Notes under the pieces: model-generated | The model's input: the letters and a program-made list of their open reading frames with translations, nothing else | Told to the model about the DNA's origin: nothing | Databases searched by the model: none | DNA from: Devosia sp. | GTDB lineage: Bacteria; Pseudomonadota; Alphaproteobacteria; Rhizobiales; Devosiaceae | DNA length: 64,000 nucleotides | Assembly (NCBI RefSeq): GCF_028290435.1 | Contig: NZ_JAQGJV010000088.1 | Location: forward strand, 28,474-92,473 | Reading direction: 5' to 3' | Position numbers and translations under genes: made by a program | Shown here: positions 55,512 to 64,000 of the stretch, piece after piece | Layout of the letters: each line of letters starts with the position of its first letter | Numbering within the stretch: position 1 is the stretch's first letter

Positions 55512-57326
55512 TCAGCTGGCCTTGGTGCCGCGCATGGCGCGCTTGCGATCATTGGGGTCGAGCCAGATCTTGCGCAGGCGGATCGACTTAGGAGTGACCT
55601 CGACATATTCGTCTTCGGCGATGTAGCCGAGCGACTGCTCGAGGGTCAGCTTCTTGGGCGTGGTCAGGCGCACCGCTTCGTCCTTGGACGTGGTGCGGAT
55701 GTTGGTCAGTTGCTTGCCCTTGAGCGCGTTGACTTCGAGATCGTTCTCACGGGAATGCTCGCCGATGATCATGCCTTCATAGATATCGACGCCGGAGTCG
55801 ATCATGATCGGGCCACGATCTTCCAGGTTCCACAGCGCGAAGGCCACGGACTGGCCGGTGCCATTGGAGATCAGCACGCCGGTGCGACGGCCTGGCAGTT
55901 CGCCCTTGAACGGAGCGAATTCATGGAACAGGCGGTTGAAGATGGCGGTGCCGCGGGTATCGGACAGCAGCTCGGGCTGGTAGCCGATCAGCGAACGGGT
56001 CGGCACATGGAGGCGAATGCGAGTGCGGCCGATGCCGGAGGCGCGCATTTCGACCAGATCGCCTTTGCGCTCGGTCATCTTCTGCACGACGGTGCCGGTA
56101 TATTCGTCATCGACGTCGATGATGACTTCCTCGATCGGCTCCATCTTGACGCCGTCGACTTCGCGCATCAGCACTTTGGGGCGGCCGATGGTCAGTTCGA
56201 ACCCTTCGCGGCGCATGTTTTCGATCAGCACGGCCAGTTGCAATTCGCCACGGCCAGCCACGTCGAACGAGTCGTTGTCGTCGCCCGGGGTCACCTTGAT
56301 GGCGACATTGCCTTCGGCTTCGCGCATCAGGCGCTCGCGGATGACGCGGGACTGCACCTTGTCGCCTTCACGGCCGGCCAGTGGGCCGTCATTGATGCGG
56401 AAGGTCACCGACAGGGTCGGGGGATCGATCGGCTTGGAGGGGATCGGCGTCATGTTCTGCGGCACCGAGATGGTGTCGGCCACGGTGGTGGTCTCGAGAC
56501 CCGCGATGGCGACAATGTCGCCGGCTTCGCCGATATCGACCGGGGTGCGCTCGAGGCCACGGAAGGCCAGAACCTTGGAGACGCGGCCCTTTTCGATGAT
56601 CTTGCCTTCACGCGACAGCGTGTGGATCGGATCGCCCGGCTTGACCGAACCCGAGAAGATACGGCCGGTCAGGATACGGCCGAGGAACGGGTTGCGCTCG
56701 ATGGTGGTGACCAGCATGCGGAATGGGCCGGGCTCGACCTTGGGTTCCTTGACGTATTCGATGACCTTGTCGAGCAGCGGGCCAAGGTTGTCCTTGGGGC
56801 CTTCAGGCTGTTCGCTCATCCAGCCCTGCTTGGCCGAACCGTACAGCACCGGGAAATCGAGCTGCTCGGGGGTCGCGTCGAGCGCGATGAACAGATCGAA
56901 GATTTCTTCGAGAACTTCGAGGTGGCGCTCGTCGGACTTGTCGATCTTGTTGATCGCCACGATCGGGCGCAGGCCCTGGGCCAGCGCCTTGCCGAGCACG
57001 AACTTGGTCTGGGGCATCGGGCCTTCGGCCGCGTCGACCAGGATCACCACGCCATCGACCATGGACAGGATGCGCTCAACCTCGCCGCCGAAGTCGGCGT
57101 GGCCGGGGGTGTCCACGATATTGATGCGGGTATCTTTCCAGAGCAAGGAGGTCACCTTGGCGAGGATGGTGATGCCGCGCTCGCGCTCGATATCGTTGGA
57201 ATCCATGGCGCGTTCTTCAACGCGCTCGTTTTCGCGGAACGAGCCGGACTGCTTGAGCAAGACGTCGATCAGCGTGGTCTTGCCGTGGTCAACGTGGGCG
57301 ATAATGGCGATATTGCGCAAAGACAT
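55512..57326 (-). CDS. typA: Translational GTPase TypA/BipA
   Basis: 604 residues from the ATG at 57326 (MSLRNIAIIAHVDHGKTTL). GTPase motifs: the P-loop AHVDHGKTTL, the switch II-like DTPGHADFGGEVE and the NKID box AINKIDKSDER. Two later EF-G-like domains and the BipA-specific C-terminus follow. It binds the ribosome and helps subunit assembly and stress adaptation. Confidence 0.97.
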   Translation of the reverse strand: MSLRNIAIIAHVDHGKTTLIDVLLKQSGSFRENERVEERAMDSNDIERERGITILAKVTSLLWKDTRINIVDTPGHADFGGEVERILSMVDGVVILVDAAEGPMPQTKFVLGKALAQGLRPIVAINKIDKSDERHLEVLEEIFDLFIALDATPEQLDFPVLYGSAKQGWMSEQPEGPKDNLGPLLDKVIEYVKEPKVEPGPFRMLVTTIERNPFLGRILTGRIFSGSVKPGDPIHTLSREGKIIEKGRVSKVLAFRGLERTPVDIGEAGDIVAIAGLETTTVADTISVPQNMTPIPSKPIDPPTLSVTFRINDGPLAGREGDKVQSRVIRERLMREAEGNVAIKVTPGDDNDSFDVAGRGELQLAVLIENMRREGFELTIGRPKVLMREVDGVKMEPIEEVIIDVDDEYTGTVVQKMTERKGDLVEMRASGIGRTRIRLHVPTRSLIGYQPELLSDTRGTAIFNRLFHEFAPFKGELPGRRTGVLISNGTGQSVAFALWNLEDRGPIMIDSGVDIYEGMIIGEHSRENDLEVNALKGKQLTNIRTTSKDEAVRLTTPKKLTLEQSLGYIAEDEYVEVTPKSIRLRKIWLDPNDRKRAMRGTKAS

Positions 57327-57512
57327 AGTGATCAGGCCTCTTTGGCATGATCCCAAAACCTTGTGCCGCGAAAGGGGCGGCAGCAAACGGCTGAACCATG
57401 CAGGAATAACATCGCGCCACCCTCGCAGGAATACGGGACTGGCACAGTTGGCGGTGCCTTACATGAGAACAGGGTTTTCCACAAGCGCAGCACGCGCAGA
57501 GGTGGGTTGCGG

Positions 57513-57636
57513 ACTTCTCCCCTCCCCGTTGAGGGGAGGGGTCGGGGGGGGAAGTTCCGCAAATCGGATTGGCTTGGCGTGGCGCCACTCGCGTTGAAGC
57601 CTCCCCCACCCTGGCCCTCCCCTCAAGGAGGAGTGG
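57513..57636. repeat. Paired-palindrome intergenic element, copy C
   Basis: Arms at about 57513-57555 and 57600-57636 are inverted copies (CTCCCCTCCCC...GGGGAGGGG; CCCTCCCCTCAAGGAGGAG). The first arm is itself a nearly perfect hairpin. It lies in a 392-base gap between typA and the ferritin-like genes. Confidence 0.65.
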
Positions 57637-57662
57637 ACGATAGAACCGAGAGAGCCCAGCCA

Positions 57663-57698
57663 TAAAACAAAAGCGCCGCGCCCCGGCGGGGGCGCGGC
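57663..57698 (-). terminator. Terminator of the ferritin-like gene pair
   Basis: On the minus strand GCCGCGCCCC pairs with GGGGCGCGGC (10 bases) around CGCC, then GCTTTTGTTTT. It lies 20 bases after the stop. Confidence 0.88.
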
Positions 57699-57718
57699 TG
57701 GCCGTTCGGCCTGCGGAA

Positions 57719-58375
57719 TTAAGCCAGGAACGGCGTGGCGGCGGCAAGCACGGCAGACTTGCTCAGCGGCTTGTCGAAGGCGCCATCCCAGCCGAGCTTC
57801 AGCCCGATGCGACGCACTTCGGAAGCATGGCGAGCTTCCACGGAGTGGATTTGCAGCGCCGTGGTGAGCACGGGCGTGCCGGCAAGATTGCCGGCTTGGC
57901 CCTTATAGGCGGCGACGCCGAGATCCTCGAAAGTCTGGCTCAGGGTGAGGAAGGTGTCGAAGTTGGAGAACACGTCGGCATATTTGCCGCCAGCGGTGAA
58001 ATCGACGGCCGGTGCCTTGACGGCAGCTGCGCCGAGCGCGCCCTGCAGCAGCTTGACGTGGGCGGTCTCATGCTGGCCGATGGTGCGGAACACCGTCTTG
58101 TACTTGCCGGGGATCAGGCCCGAGGCCTTGTTGCCGGCGTCGTAGAAGGCGGCTTCCAGATATTCGAGGGTCAGGGCGAAATTGAGCACGTCCTCGACCT
58201 TCTTGGGCAAAGCCTGCCCGAAAGCCTCGTTGGACGCGAGCGCGATCACCAGCGGAGCGCTGGCAAGGAAGCCGGCGCGGCGGGCATACTTGGCGAACAC
58301 ATCACGACGGCTGGAGAGAATGGTATCGGCGAGTTCGGGTTCGATCTCGCTCAGGATTGAATTCTGTTCGGTCAT
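57719..58375 (-). CDS. Ferritin-like domain protein (Rds1/desiccation-related type)
   Basis: 218 residues. The ferritin-like pattern is visible: NFALTLEYLEAAFYD and IGQHETAHVKLLQGAL, then QIHSVEARHASEVRRIGL, giving the E...ExxH iron-ligand spacing of the PF13668-type family. The N-terminus (RRDVFAKYARRAGFLASAP) contains a twin-arginine-like segment, so export through Tat is likely. The upstream paralogue is 11 bases away; they form one operon. Confidence 0.85.
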   Translation of the reverse strand: MTEQNSILSEIEPELADTILSSRRDVFAKYARRAGFLASAPLVIALASNEAFGQALPKKVEDVLNFALTLEYLEAAFYDAGNKASGLIPGKYKTVFRTIGQHETAHVKLLQGALGAAAVKAPAVDFTAGGKYADVFSNFDTFLTLSQTFEDLGVAAYKGQAGNLAGTPVLTTALQIHSVEARHASEVRRIGLKLGWDGAFDKPLSKSAVLAAATPFLA

Positions 58376-58386
58376 TTTGCTGATCC

Positions 58387-59043
58387 TTAAGCGAGGGAAG
58401 CGGCGGTGACGGGGGTCTTGATGAACGGGGCCGCCTTGGGCAGCACCTGGCTCGGCAGCAGCGCGCCATCGAGGCCCTTGGCATCGACATGGCCGCGGCC
58501 CACGGACTGGGCGCTGTAGGGGCGCAGCAGATCGGAAATGGCGGCGGCATGGCGCGCTTCGATCGACACGATCGAGCCGGCGGCGGCGAGATAGTCGACG
58601 TTCTTGATCAACTGGCCGGCGCCGTTATAGGCGGCAACGCCGAGATTCTCGAACACTTCAGCCGTGCCCAGCACGCTGGCGCGGCTGCCGAAATCGACGG
58701 CAGAGAAATCGACTTCCAGCCCGCCGATGGCATGACGGCCAAGCGCCTTCTTGAGGAAATCGCGATGGGCGATTTCATGATCGCGGATCGAGCTCAGAAT
58801 GACGTGGTCATTGGGCTGCATACTGGAGAACGGGGTCTCGAGCACCTGAATGTAGAAGGCGGCTTCGAGCTGCTCCAGCGCATAGGCATAGTTCAGCACA
58901 CCCACATCGCCGTCGCCGAGTTCGGCGCCCAGCGCGGTGGAAATGCCGAAGTTCGGCAGCAGCGAGCCCGCAACCATGATACCGGCACCAACGCCGGACC
59001 ACTTGAGAATATGGCGCCGTGACGCCTTGGTCTGCATATCCAT
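58387..59043 (-). CDS. Ferritin-like domain protein, Tat-exported
   Basis: 218 residues (GGAG upstream). The N-terminus has a clear Tat motif (SRRHILKWSGVGAGIM). The ferritin-like helices carry YALEQLEAAFYIQVL, IRDHEIAHRDFLKKAL and VSIEARHAAAISDLL. It is a paralogue of the next gene. Relatives are induced by desiccation or oxidative stress; the role here is inferred. Confidence 0.85.
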   Translation of the reverse strand: MDMQTKASRRHILKWSGVGAGIMVAGSLLPNFGISTALGAELGDGDVGVLNYAYALEQLEAAFYIQVLETPFSSMQPNDHVILSSIRDHEIAHRDFLKKALGRHAIGGLEVDFSAVDFGSRASVLGTAEVFENLGVAAYNGAGQLIKNVDYLAAAGSIVSIEARHAAAISDLLRPYSAQSVGRGHVDAKGLDGALLPSQVLPKAAPFIKTPVTAASLA

Positions 59044-59183
59044 GTGAAATCTCCATATTGCAGGAATGCACCTGCGCTTGGCTTACTGACGCCTGTGTTC
59101 AGTTACGGCCCGCAACGAGAGAAGTTTCACAATGTATCCATCAGTAGTGTTGGGTATGTTTTGCCGATAAGCCCCTAATCGAC

Positions 59184-59208
59184 GGAACGAACGACGAAAT
59201 GTTGCGTT
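59184..59208 (+). promoter_or_regulatory. EcfG-type promoter-like sequence, plus strand
   Basis: GGAAC (59184-59188), 16 bases, CGTT (59205-59208) matches the general stress sigma factor consensus of alphaproteobacteria. It reads toward the 3' end of the opposing cyclase gene, so it would make an antisense transcript. Confidence 0.3.
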
Positions 59209-59236
59209 CGTAACCCCGCGTTCGTGCGGGGTCGTG

Positions 59237-59261
59237 AACACTTTGGAACCCTGACGGTTCC
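59237..59261 (-). promoter_or_regulatory. EcfG-type promoter-like sequence, minus strand
   Basis: On the minus strand GGAAC (59257-59261), 16 bases, TGTT (59237-59240): one mismatch from GGAAC-N16-CGTT. It lies about 195 bases before the ferritin-like pair, which would fit a stress-induced operon. A GGAACC/GGTTCC palindrome overlaps the -35 element. Confidence 0.35.
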
Positions 59262-59291
59262 ATCACTATAGATTGAGCGTGGCGGAAGGCC

Positions 59292-61454
59292 TTACGAGGC
59301 TTTTTTGCGCTGGGTCTGGCGCGTGGCCACTTCACTATGCAGCAGATTAGCAAGGGCCGCAGGTGGCAGCGGTGGCGAGAACAGGAAGCCCTGAACCTCA
59401 TCACACCCCTGGCTGCGCACCATTTCGAGCTGGTCTTCGGTCTCGACACCCTCGGCAGTGGTCGACATGCCCAGGCTCTGGCCCAGCCCGATCACCGCCT
59501 TGATGATGGCGAGGCTATCGCCGCGGCTGGTGAGATCGCGCATGAACGAGCGGTCGATCTTGATCTTGTCGAAGGGGAAGCTGCGCAGATAACTCAGCGA
59601 CGAATAGCCGGTGCCGAAATCGTCCATGCAGATGCGCACACCCATGGCGCGCAGGTCGTGCAGGGCTTTCAGCACGCTCTCGCTTTCGGCGAGCAGCAGG
59701 GATTCGGTGATTTCCAGTTCCAGCCTTGTGGCCGGCAGCTTGGCATCAGCCAGCGCCGACTTCACCAGCCCGACGAGATCACGGTTCTTGAACTGCACCG
59801 GCGACAGGTTGACGGCGACGCGGATTTCGCCCGGCCAGCTGGCGGCGGTGAGGCACGCCTGACGCAAAACCCATTCGCCGATCGGCACGATCAGCCCGGT
59901 TTCCTCGGCAATCGGAATGAACTCGACCGGCGAGATGGCGCGCTCCTCATGGTCCCAGCGCAGCAGCGCCTCGACGCAGGTAACGCGATTTTCGCTGAGG
60001 CCCAGCAAAGGCTGGAACACCAGCCGCAATTCCTGACGCTGGAGCGCCATGCGGAGGCCAGCCTCGATGGAGCGACGCTGTTGCAGCACAGCATCCATGC
60101 CGCTTTCGAAGAAATGATAGGTCGAGCGGCCTTCGCTCTTGGCCTTGTAGAGCGCCAGATCGGCGTTTTTGACCAGGGTATCGGTCTTTTCGCCATCGCC
60201 GGGGCCGACCGCAATGCCCACGCTGGCGCCGATTTCGATCTGCTGACCGCCGATCATGAACGGCGCGGCGATGGACTTGATGATGCGGTCGGCCACGCGG
60301 GCCGCGTCCGCAACGTCCTCGACCGGGCGCATCAGCAGCGCGAATTCGTCTCCGCCCAGCCGTGCCAGAATGTCGGTTTCGCGCGTCGTGCCCCAGAGCC
60401 GCGCCGAGGCCTGCTTGATGACCTCGTCACCCACCGCATGGCCCAGCGTATCGTTGACGGCCTTGAAGTGATCCAGATCAATATAAAGCACCGCCGCCAT
60501 TTCGCCGCGCGCCAGCCCGGCCTCGGCCTTGGCCATCTGCTCGAGGAACTCGATGCGGTTGGGCAGGTCGGTCAGCGCGTCATGGCGCGCCAGGTGGCGA
60601 ATGCGCGCCTCGTTCTGGCGCTGCTCGGTAATATCCTCGTGCGTCGACACCCAGCCGCCATCCTTCATCGGATGGTGCTGCATCATGATGGTGCGGCCAT
60701 TCAGTTCGTGAATGTTCTTGCCGTATTCGCGGCGCGCGATGACGTCGCGCCGCCACAGCACATATTCCTCGCGGGTGCCGCCGGCGCTCATGCCCACATC
60801 GAACAGATGGCCCAGAATGTCTTCAAGCTGGACGCCCGGCTTGATTAGCCGCTCGGGCAGATTGTAGATTTTGACATAGGGCTGGTTGCAGATGACGAGC
60901 CGCCCGCGCGGGTCGAACATGCAAAGACCCTGGGAGATATTGTTGACCGCGGCGTCCAGCCGGATGTTCTGGCGTTCCAGCTCCAGCTTGCGCTTCTGCA
61001 CCAGTTCGGTGCGGGCCATTTCGTCGGTCACATCTTCATGGGTGACCACCCAGCCCATGGCTGGCGAATAAACATGGGCCGTCTCGATGACGCGGGCGCC
61101 ATGCACCACTTCCTGCGTCTTGGCCCGGGCGCCATGACGATTGTTCAGCAGCGCGTCCGTATAGGCCTCGTAGAATTCCTGGGGGGTCTGGTCGGGATGA
61201 TTGCCGAGCGTGGAGGATAGATTGACCACGTCCTCAAGCGTCATGCCGCGCTGCAGTGCAGTGCTGGAAAAGCCGTAGATATCGCGGTAATTCTTGTTCC
61301 ACATCACCAGGCGAAACTGTGGCGACCAGACGCAAAAGCCATAGGGAATGCTCTCGAGCGCTGCATCGAGTAGCAAGGCCTCAGCCATTTCGCTCAGATT
61401 GCCAGCGTCTTCTGCCCGCACCCGATCAATCTCCCGCCCTAATGCATTCTGCAC
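59292..61454 (-). CDS. PAS-GGDEF-EAL cyclic-di-GMP protein
   Basis: 720 residues from a GTG at 61454 (an ATG at 61388 is an alternative). There are two PAS domains (about 30-150 and 165-285: SIPYGFCVWSPQFRLVMWN; ISQGLCMFDPRGRLVICN), then GGDEF (about 295-455, with RLGGDEFALL intact), then EAL (about 470-715, with CVEALLRWDHEE and DDFGTGYSSLSYL). Both catalytic motifs look intact, so it may make and degrade cyclic-di-GMP. The PAS domains would sense a cytoplasmic signal. There are no membrane helices. Confidence 0.95.
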   Translation of the reverse strand: MQNALGREIDRVRAEDAGNLSEMAEALLLDAALESIPYGFCVWSPQFRLVMWNKNYRDIYGFSSTALQRGMTLEDVVNLSSTLGNHPDQTPQEFYEAYTDALLNNRHGARAKTQEVVHGARVIETAHVYSPAMGWVVTHEDVTDEMARTELVQKRKLELERQNIRLDAAVNNISQGLCMFDPRGRLVICNQPYVKIYNLPERLIKPGVQLEDILGHLFDVGMSAGGTREEYVLWRRDVIARREYGKNIHELNGRTIMMQHHPMKDGGWVSTHEDITEQRQNEARIRHLARHDALTDLPNRIEFLEQMAKAEAGLARGEMAAVLYIDLDHFKAVNDTLGHAVGDEVIKQASARLWGTTRETDILARLGGDEFALLMRPVEDVADAARVADRIIKSIAAPFMIGGQQIEIGASVGIAVGPGDGEKTDTLVKNADLALYKAKSEGRSTYHFFESGMDAVLQQRRSIEAGLRMALQRQELRLVFQPLLGLSENRVTCVEALLRWDHEERAISPVEFIPIAEETGLIVPIGEWVLRQACLTAASWPGEIRVAVNLSPVQFKNRDLVGLVKSALADAKLPATRLELEITESLLLAESESVLKALHDLRAMGVRICMDDFGTGYSSLSYLRSFPFDKIKIDRSFMRDLTSRGDSLAIIKAVIGLGQSLGMSTTAEGVETEDQLEMVRSQGCDEVQGFLFSPPLPPAALANLLHSEVATRQTQRKKAS

Positions 61455-61553
61455 GACGCTGTGATGACAAGCTAGAGGGCGGCGCTTAATGCGGGCTTAA
61501 AACGATTGCGAGGGGGCCGGACGGTAAGGACTTTACCATCCGGCATGACTTGG

Positions 61554-62777
<1,224 letters not shown>

Positions 62778-62902
62778 AGTCCGTCCCCTGTATGATTGCG
62801 TGGAACTATAAAGCAGATCGAGCGCAACAATCTTGCGAAAACGTCACGCATGGCCGATGGTGTAGCAGAAAACGCCGACCTCTCGACGCCTGGAAGCACA
62901 AT

Positions 62903-63367
62903 ATGCCAACAACGCTCGACGCCATCGATAAGCGCATCCTGCGAGCACTGCAGCGCGATGGCCGCATGTCCAATGTCGAACTGGCCAACGAGGTGGGTCT
63001 ATCGCCCTCGCCATGCCTGCGGCGCGTGCGACTGATGGAGGAATCCGGCATCATCGACCGCTATGTCGCGGTGCTGGACGGCGCCAAGGTGGGCCTGACG
63101 CTGACGGTGTTCGCCCGCGTCTGGTTCAAGACCCAGGACGCCGAGATTACCCACCAGTTCGCCGAGACGGTGCGCAAATTTCCCGAAGTGGTCGAATGCT
63201 ACCTGACAACCGGGGAATGCGACGCCATTATGCGTATCGTCACCGCCGACCTGCACGCCTATTGGCGCTTCCAGTCCGACTACCTGATGCGCATCCCCAG
63301 CGTGCAAAGCGTCAAGACCGACGTGCCGATGGAGACAATCAAGCGCAGCTACGAGCTGCCGTTGTAA
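62903..63367 (+). CDS. Lrp/AsnC family transcriptional regulator
   Basis: 154 residues from the ATG at 62903. A helix-turn-helix (RMSNVELANEVGLSPSPCLRRVRLMEESGII) is followed by the ligand-binding RAM domain (VVECYLTTGECDAIMRIVTADLHAY). It probably senses an amino acid. The divergent argG, 125 bases away, is a plausible target, by position only. Confidence 0.94.
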   Translation: MPTTLDAIDKRILRALQRDGRMSNVELANEVGLSPSPCLRRVRLMEESGIIDRYVAVLDGAKVGLTLTVFARVWFKTQDAEITHQFAETVRKFPEVVECYLTTGECDAIMRIVTADLHAYWRFQSDYLMRIPSVQSVKTDVPMETIKRSYELPL

Positions 63368-63457
63368 AGTCACGTGCAGCTGCGCGCTTTATGGAAACAC
63401 TCGCCTAGCGCCAGCGTCCGCGTTAATGCTGGCTGATCCTATTGAACCTGAGCCGAC

Positions 63458-63805
63458 ATGTCCGCACTCCTCCGCACACTATCAATTCTAGCGCTTGCCT
63501 TCCTGGCAGCGCCGACCTTTGCACAGGCGCCGGTCGCGGTGAACTACGAGTGCCAGGACCCGACCGGCTTTGAAGTGCTGGCCTGGATCACGCTGACCGG
63601 CACGCATTACAGCCTGACCTCCCAGATGCAGGTCAGCGGCGAGGGCGACCTGTCCCTGCAAGATGGCGGCACGGGGCTCGTTGTCCTGTCTGGCCCCCTC
63701 GCCAAGGATTTCGGCCTGCTCGGCGCCAAGCCGGCCTCCGGGCCAAAACTGACTTTCGTCGACGAACGCGGCCCCGTCATGATCTGCCGCCAGCAACAAG
63801 GCTGA
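63458..63805 (+). CDS. Secreted protein of unknown function
   Basis: 115 residues with a signal peptide (ALLRTLSILALAFLAAPTFAQ). The mature part has two cysteines (NYECQDP, MICRQQ) and a beta-rich pattern. It ends 3 bases before the LysE-family gene, so they may be co-transcribed. Confidence 0.65.
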   Translation: MSALLRTLSILALAFLAAPTFAQAPVAVNYECQDPTGFEVLAWITLTGTHYSLTSQMQVSGEGDLSLQDGGTGLVVLSGPLAKDFGLLGAKPASGPKLTFVDERGPVMICRQQQG

Positions 63806-63808
63806 ACC

Positions 63809-64000
63809 ATGCCCGCTTTCGTGCCCGATCTGTCCGTCATTCTAACCTTCGCCCTCGCCGCCTTCGTGCTGGCCATCACACCGGGACCGGACATGGCGCT
63901 ACAGATGTCGCGCGCCATCAACTATGGCCGCGCCCATGGCTTTGCCACCGCAGCGGGCGCCATGATGGGTATCGTCGTGCACACCACGCTGGTGGCGTTG
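63809..64000 (+). CDS. LysE family amino-acid exporter, N-terminal fragment
   Basis: 64 codons before the window ends. The start MPAFVPDLSVILTFALAAFVLAITPGPDM has the LysE/RhtB signature LAITPGPDM, followed by YGRAHGFATAAGAMMGIVVH. It is an inner-membrane exporter of amino acids; the substrate cannot be told from this part. Confidence 0.92.
   Translation, partial: MPAFVPDLSVILTFALAAFVLAITPGPDMALQMSRAINYGRAHGFATAAGAMMGIVVHTTLVAL

Noticed and set aside
55464..57350. 628-codon plus-strand frame
   Set aside because: Antisense of typA; the GTPase motifs are on the minus strand.

Overview
The window is a GC-rich bacterial chromosome segment. Gene content points to an alphaproteobacterium of the Hyphomicrobiales, most like Devosia and relatives. 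The supporting signs are an F1-only ATP synthase operon (atpHAGDC, no F0 genes), K+-independent hppA, an imuA-imuB-dnaE2 mutasome with an alphaproteobacterial LexA box (GAAC-N7-GAAC), priA and xerC near the atp genes, and sdhCDA...B. The lineage is inferred from protein families, not from a database match. There is no rRNA, tRNA, CRISPR array, insertion sequence or prophage; most of the window is dense core chromosome with small accessory insertions.

Layout. 1-3.1 kb: two chemoreceptors flank a secreted stand-alone Cache protein. 3.3-8.5 kb: F1 ATP synthase operon with its terminator. 8.7-9.3 kb: a BrnT/BrnA toxin-antitoxin pair between atpH and priA. 9.3-18 kb: priA, an L,D-transpeptidase, small secreted proteins, an omptin-type outer-membrane protease, xerC, an EamA transporter, and a secreted protein of seven tandem Cys/Asp-rich repeats. 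18-22.9 kb: a succinate dehydrogenase operon with three unrelated genes inserted between sdhA and sdhB. 23-31 kb: Nudix hydrolase, carbonic anhydrase, two EF-hand-like secreted proteins, eamA, asd with a candidate threonine-rich leader peptide, a BaiN-like flavoprotein, an alpha/beta hydrolase and a PagL-like protein. 31-35.8 kb: an ArsR/SRPBCC/VOC operon, a frameshifted DUF1801 gene, a second PagL-like gene, a luciferase-like oxidoreductase and a pterin dehydratase. 35.8-41.6 kb: the SOS mutasome. 41.8-49.5 kb: TerB-like, ppa, serine hydrolase, CPT-like kinase, SMP-30, VOC, NmrA-like and cupin genes. 49.5-50.7 kb: a gene-poor stretch with a palindromic element and a very hairpin-rich segment ending in a terminator. 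50.7-57.3 kb: hppA, DUF167, yggT, dedA and typA. 57.7-64 kb: two ferritin-like secreted proteins, a PAS-GGDEF-EAL protein, argG, an Lrp-type regulator and a LysE exporter cut by the window end.

How the genes work together. Energy metabolism is the largest theme: F1 ATPase, succinate dehydrogenase, membrane and soluble pyrophosphatases. Others are DNA repair and recombination (priA, xerC, imuAB-dnaE2), envelope remodelling (omptin, PagL-like, L,D-transpeptidase) and amino-acid supply (asd, argG, Cys/OAS exporter, LysE).

The least explained signals are: (i) a roughly 300-nt segment at 50.06-50.36 kb with nine hairpins, mutually exclusive pairings, a 42-codon ORF with a strong ribosome-binding site and a terminator; (ii) the threonine-rich leader ORF before asd; (iii) the seven-repeat secreted protein; (iv) the three-gene insertion in the sdh operon; and (v) a paired-palindrome element found at three intergenic sites.
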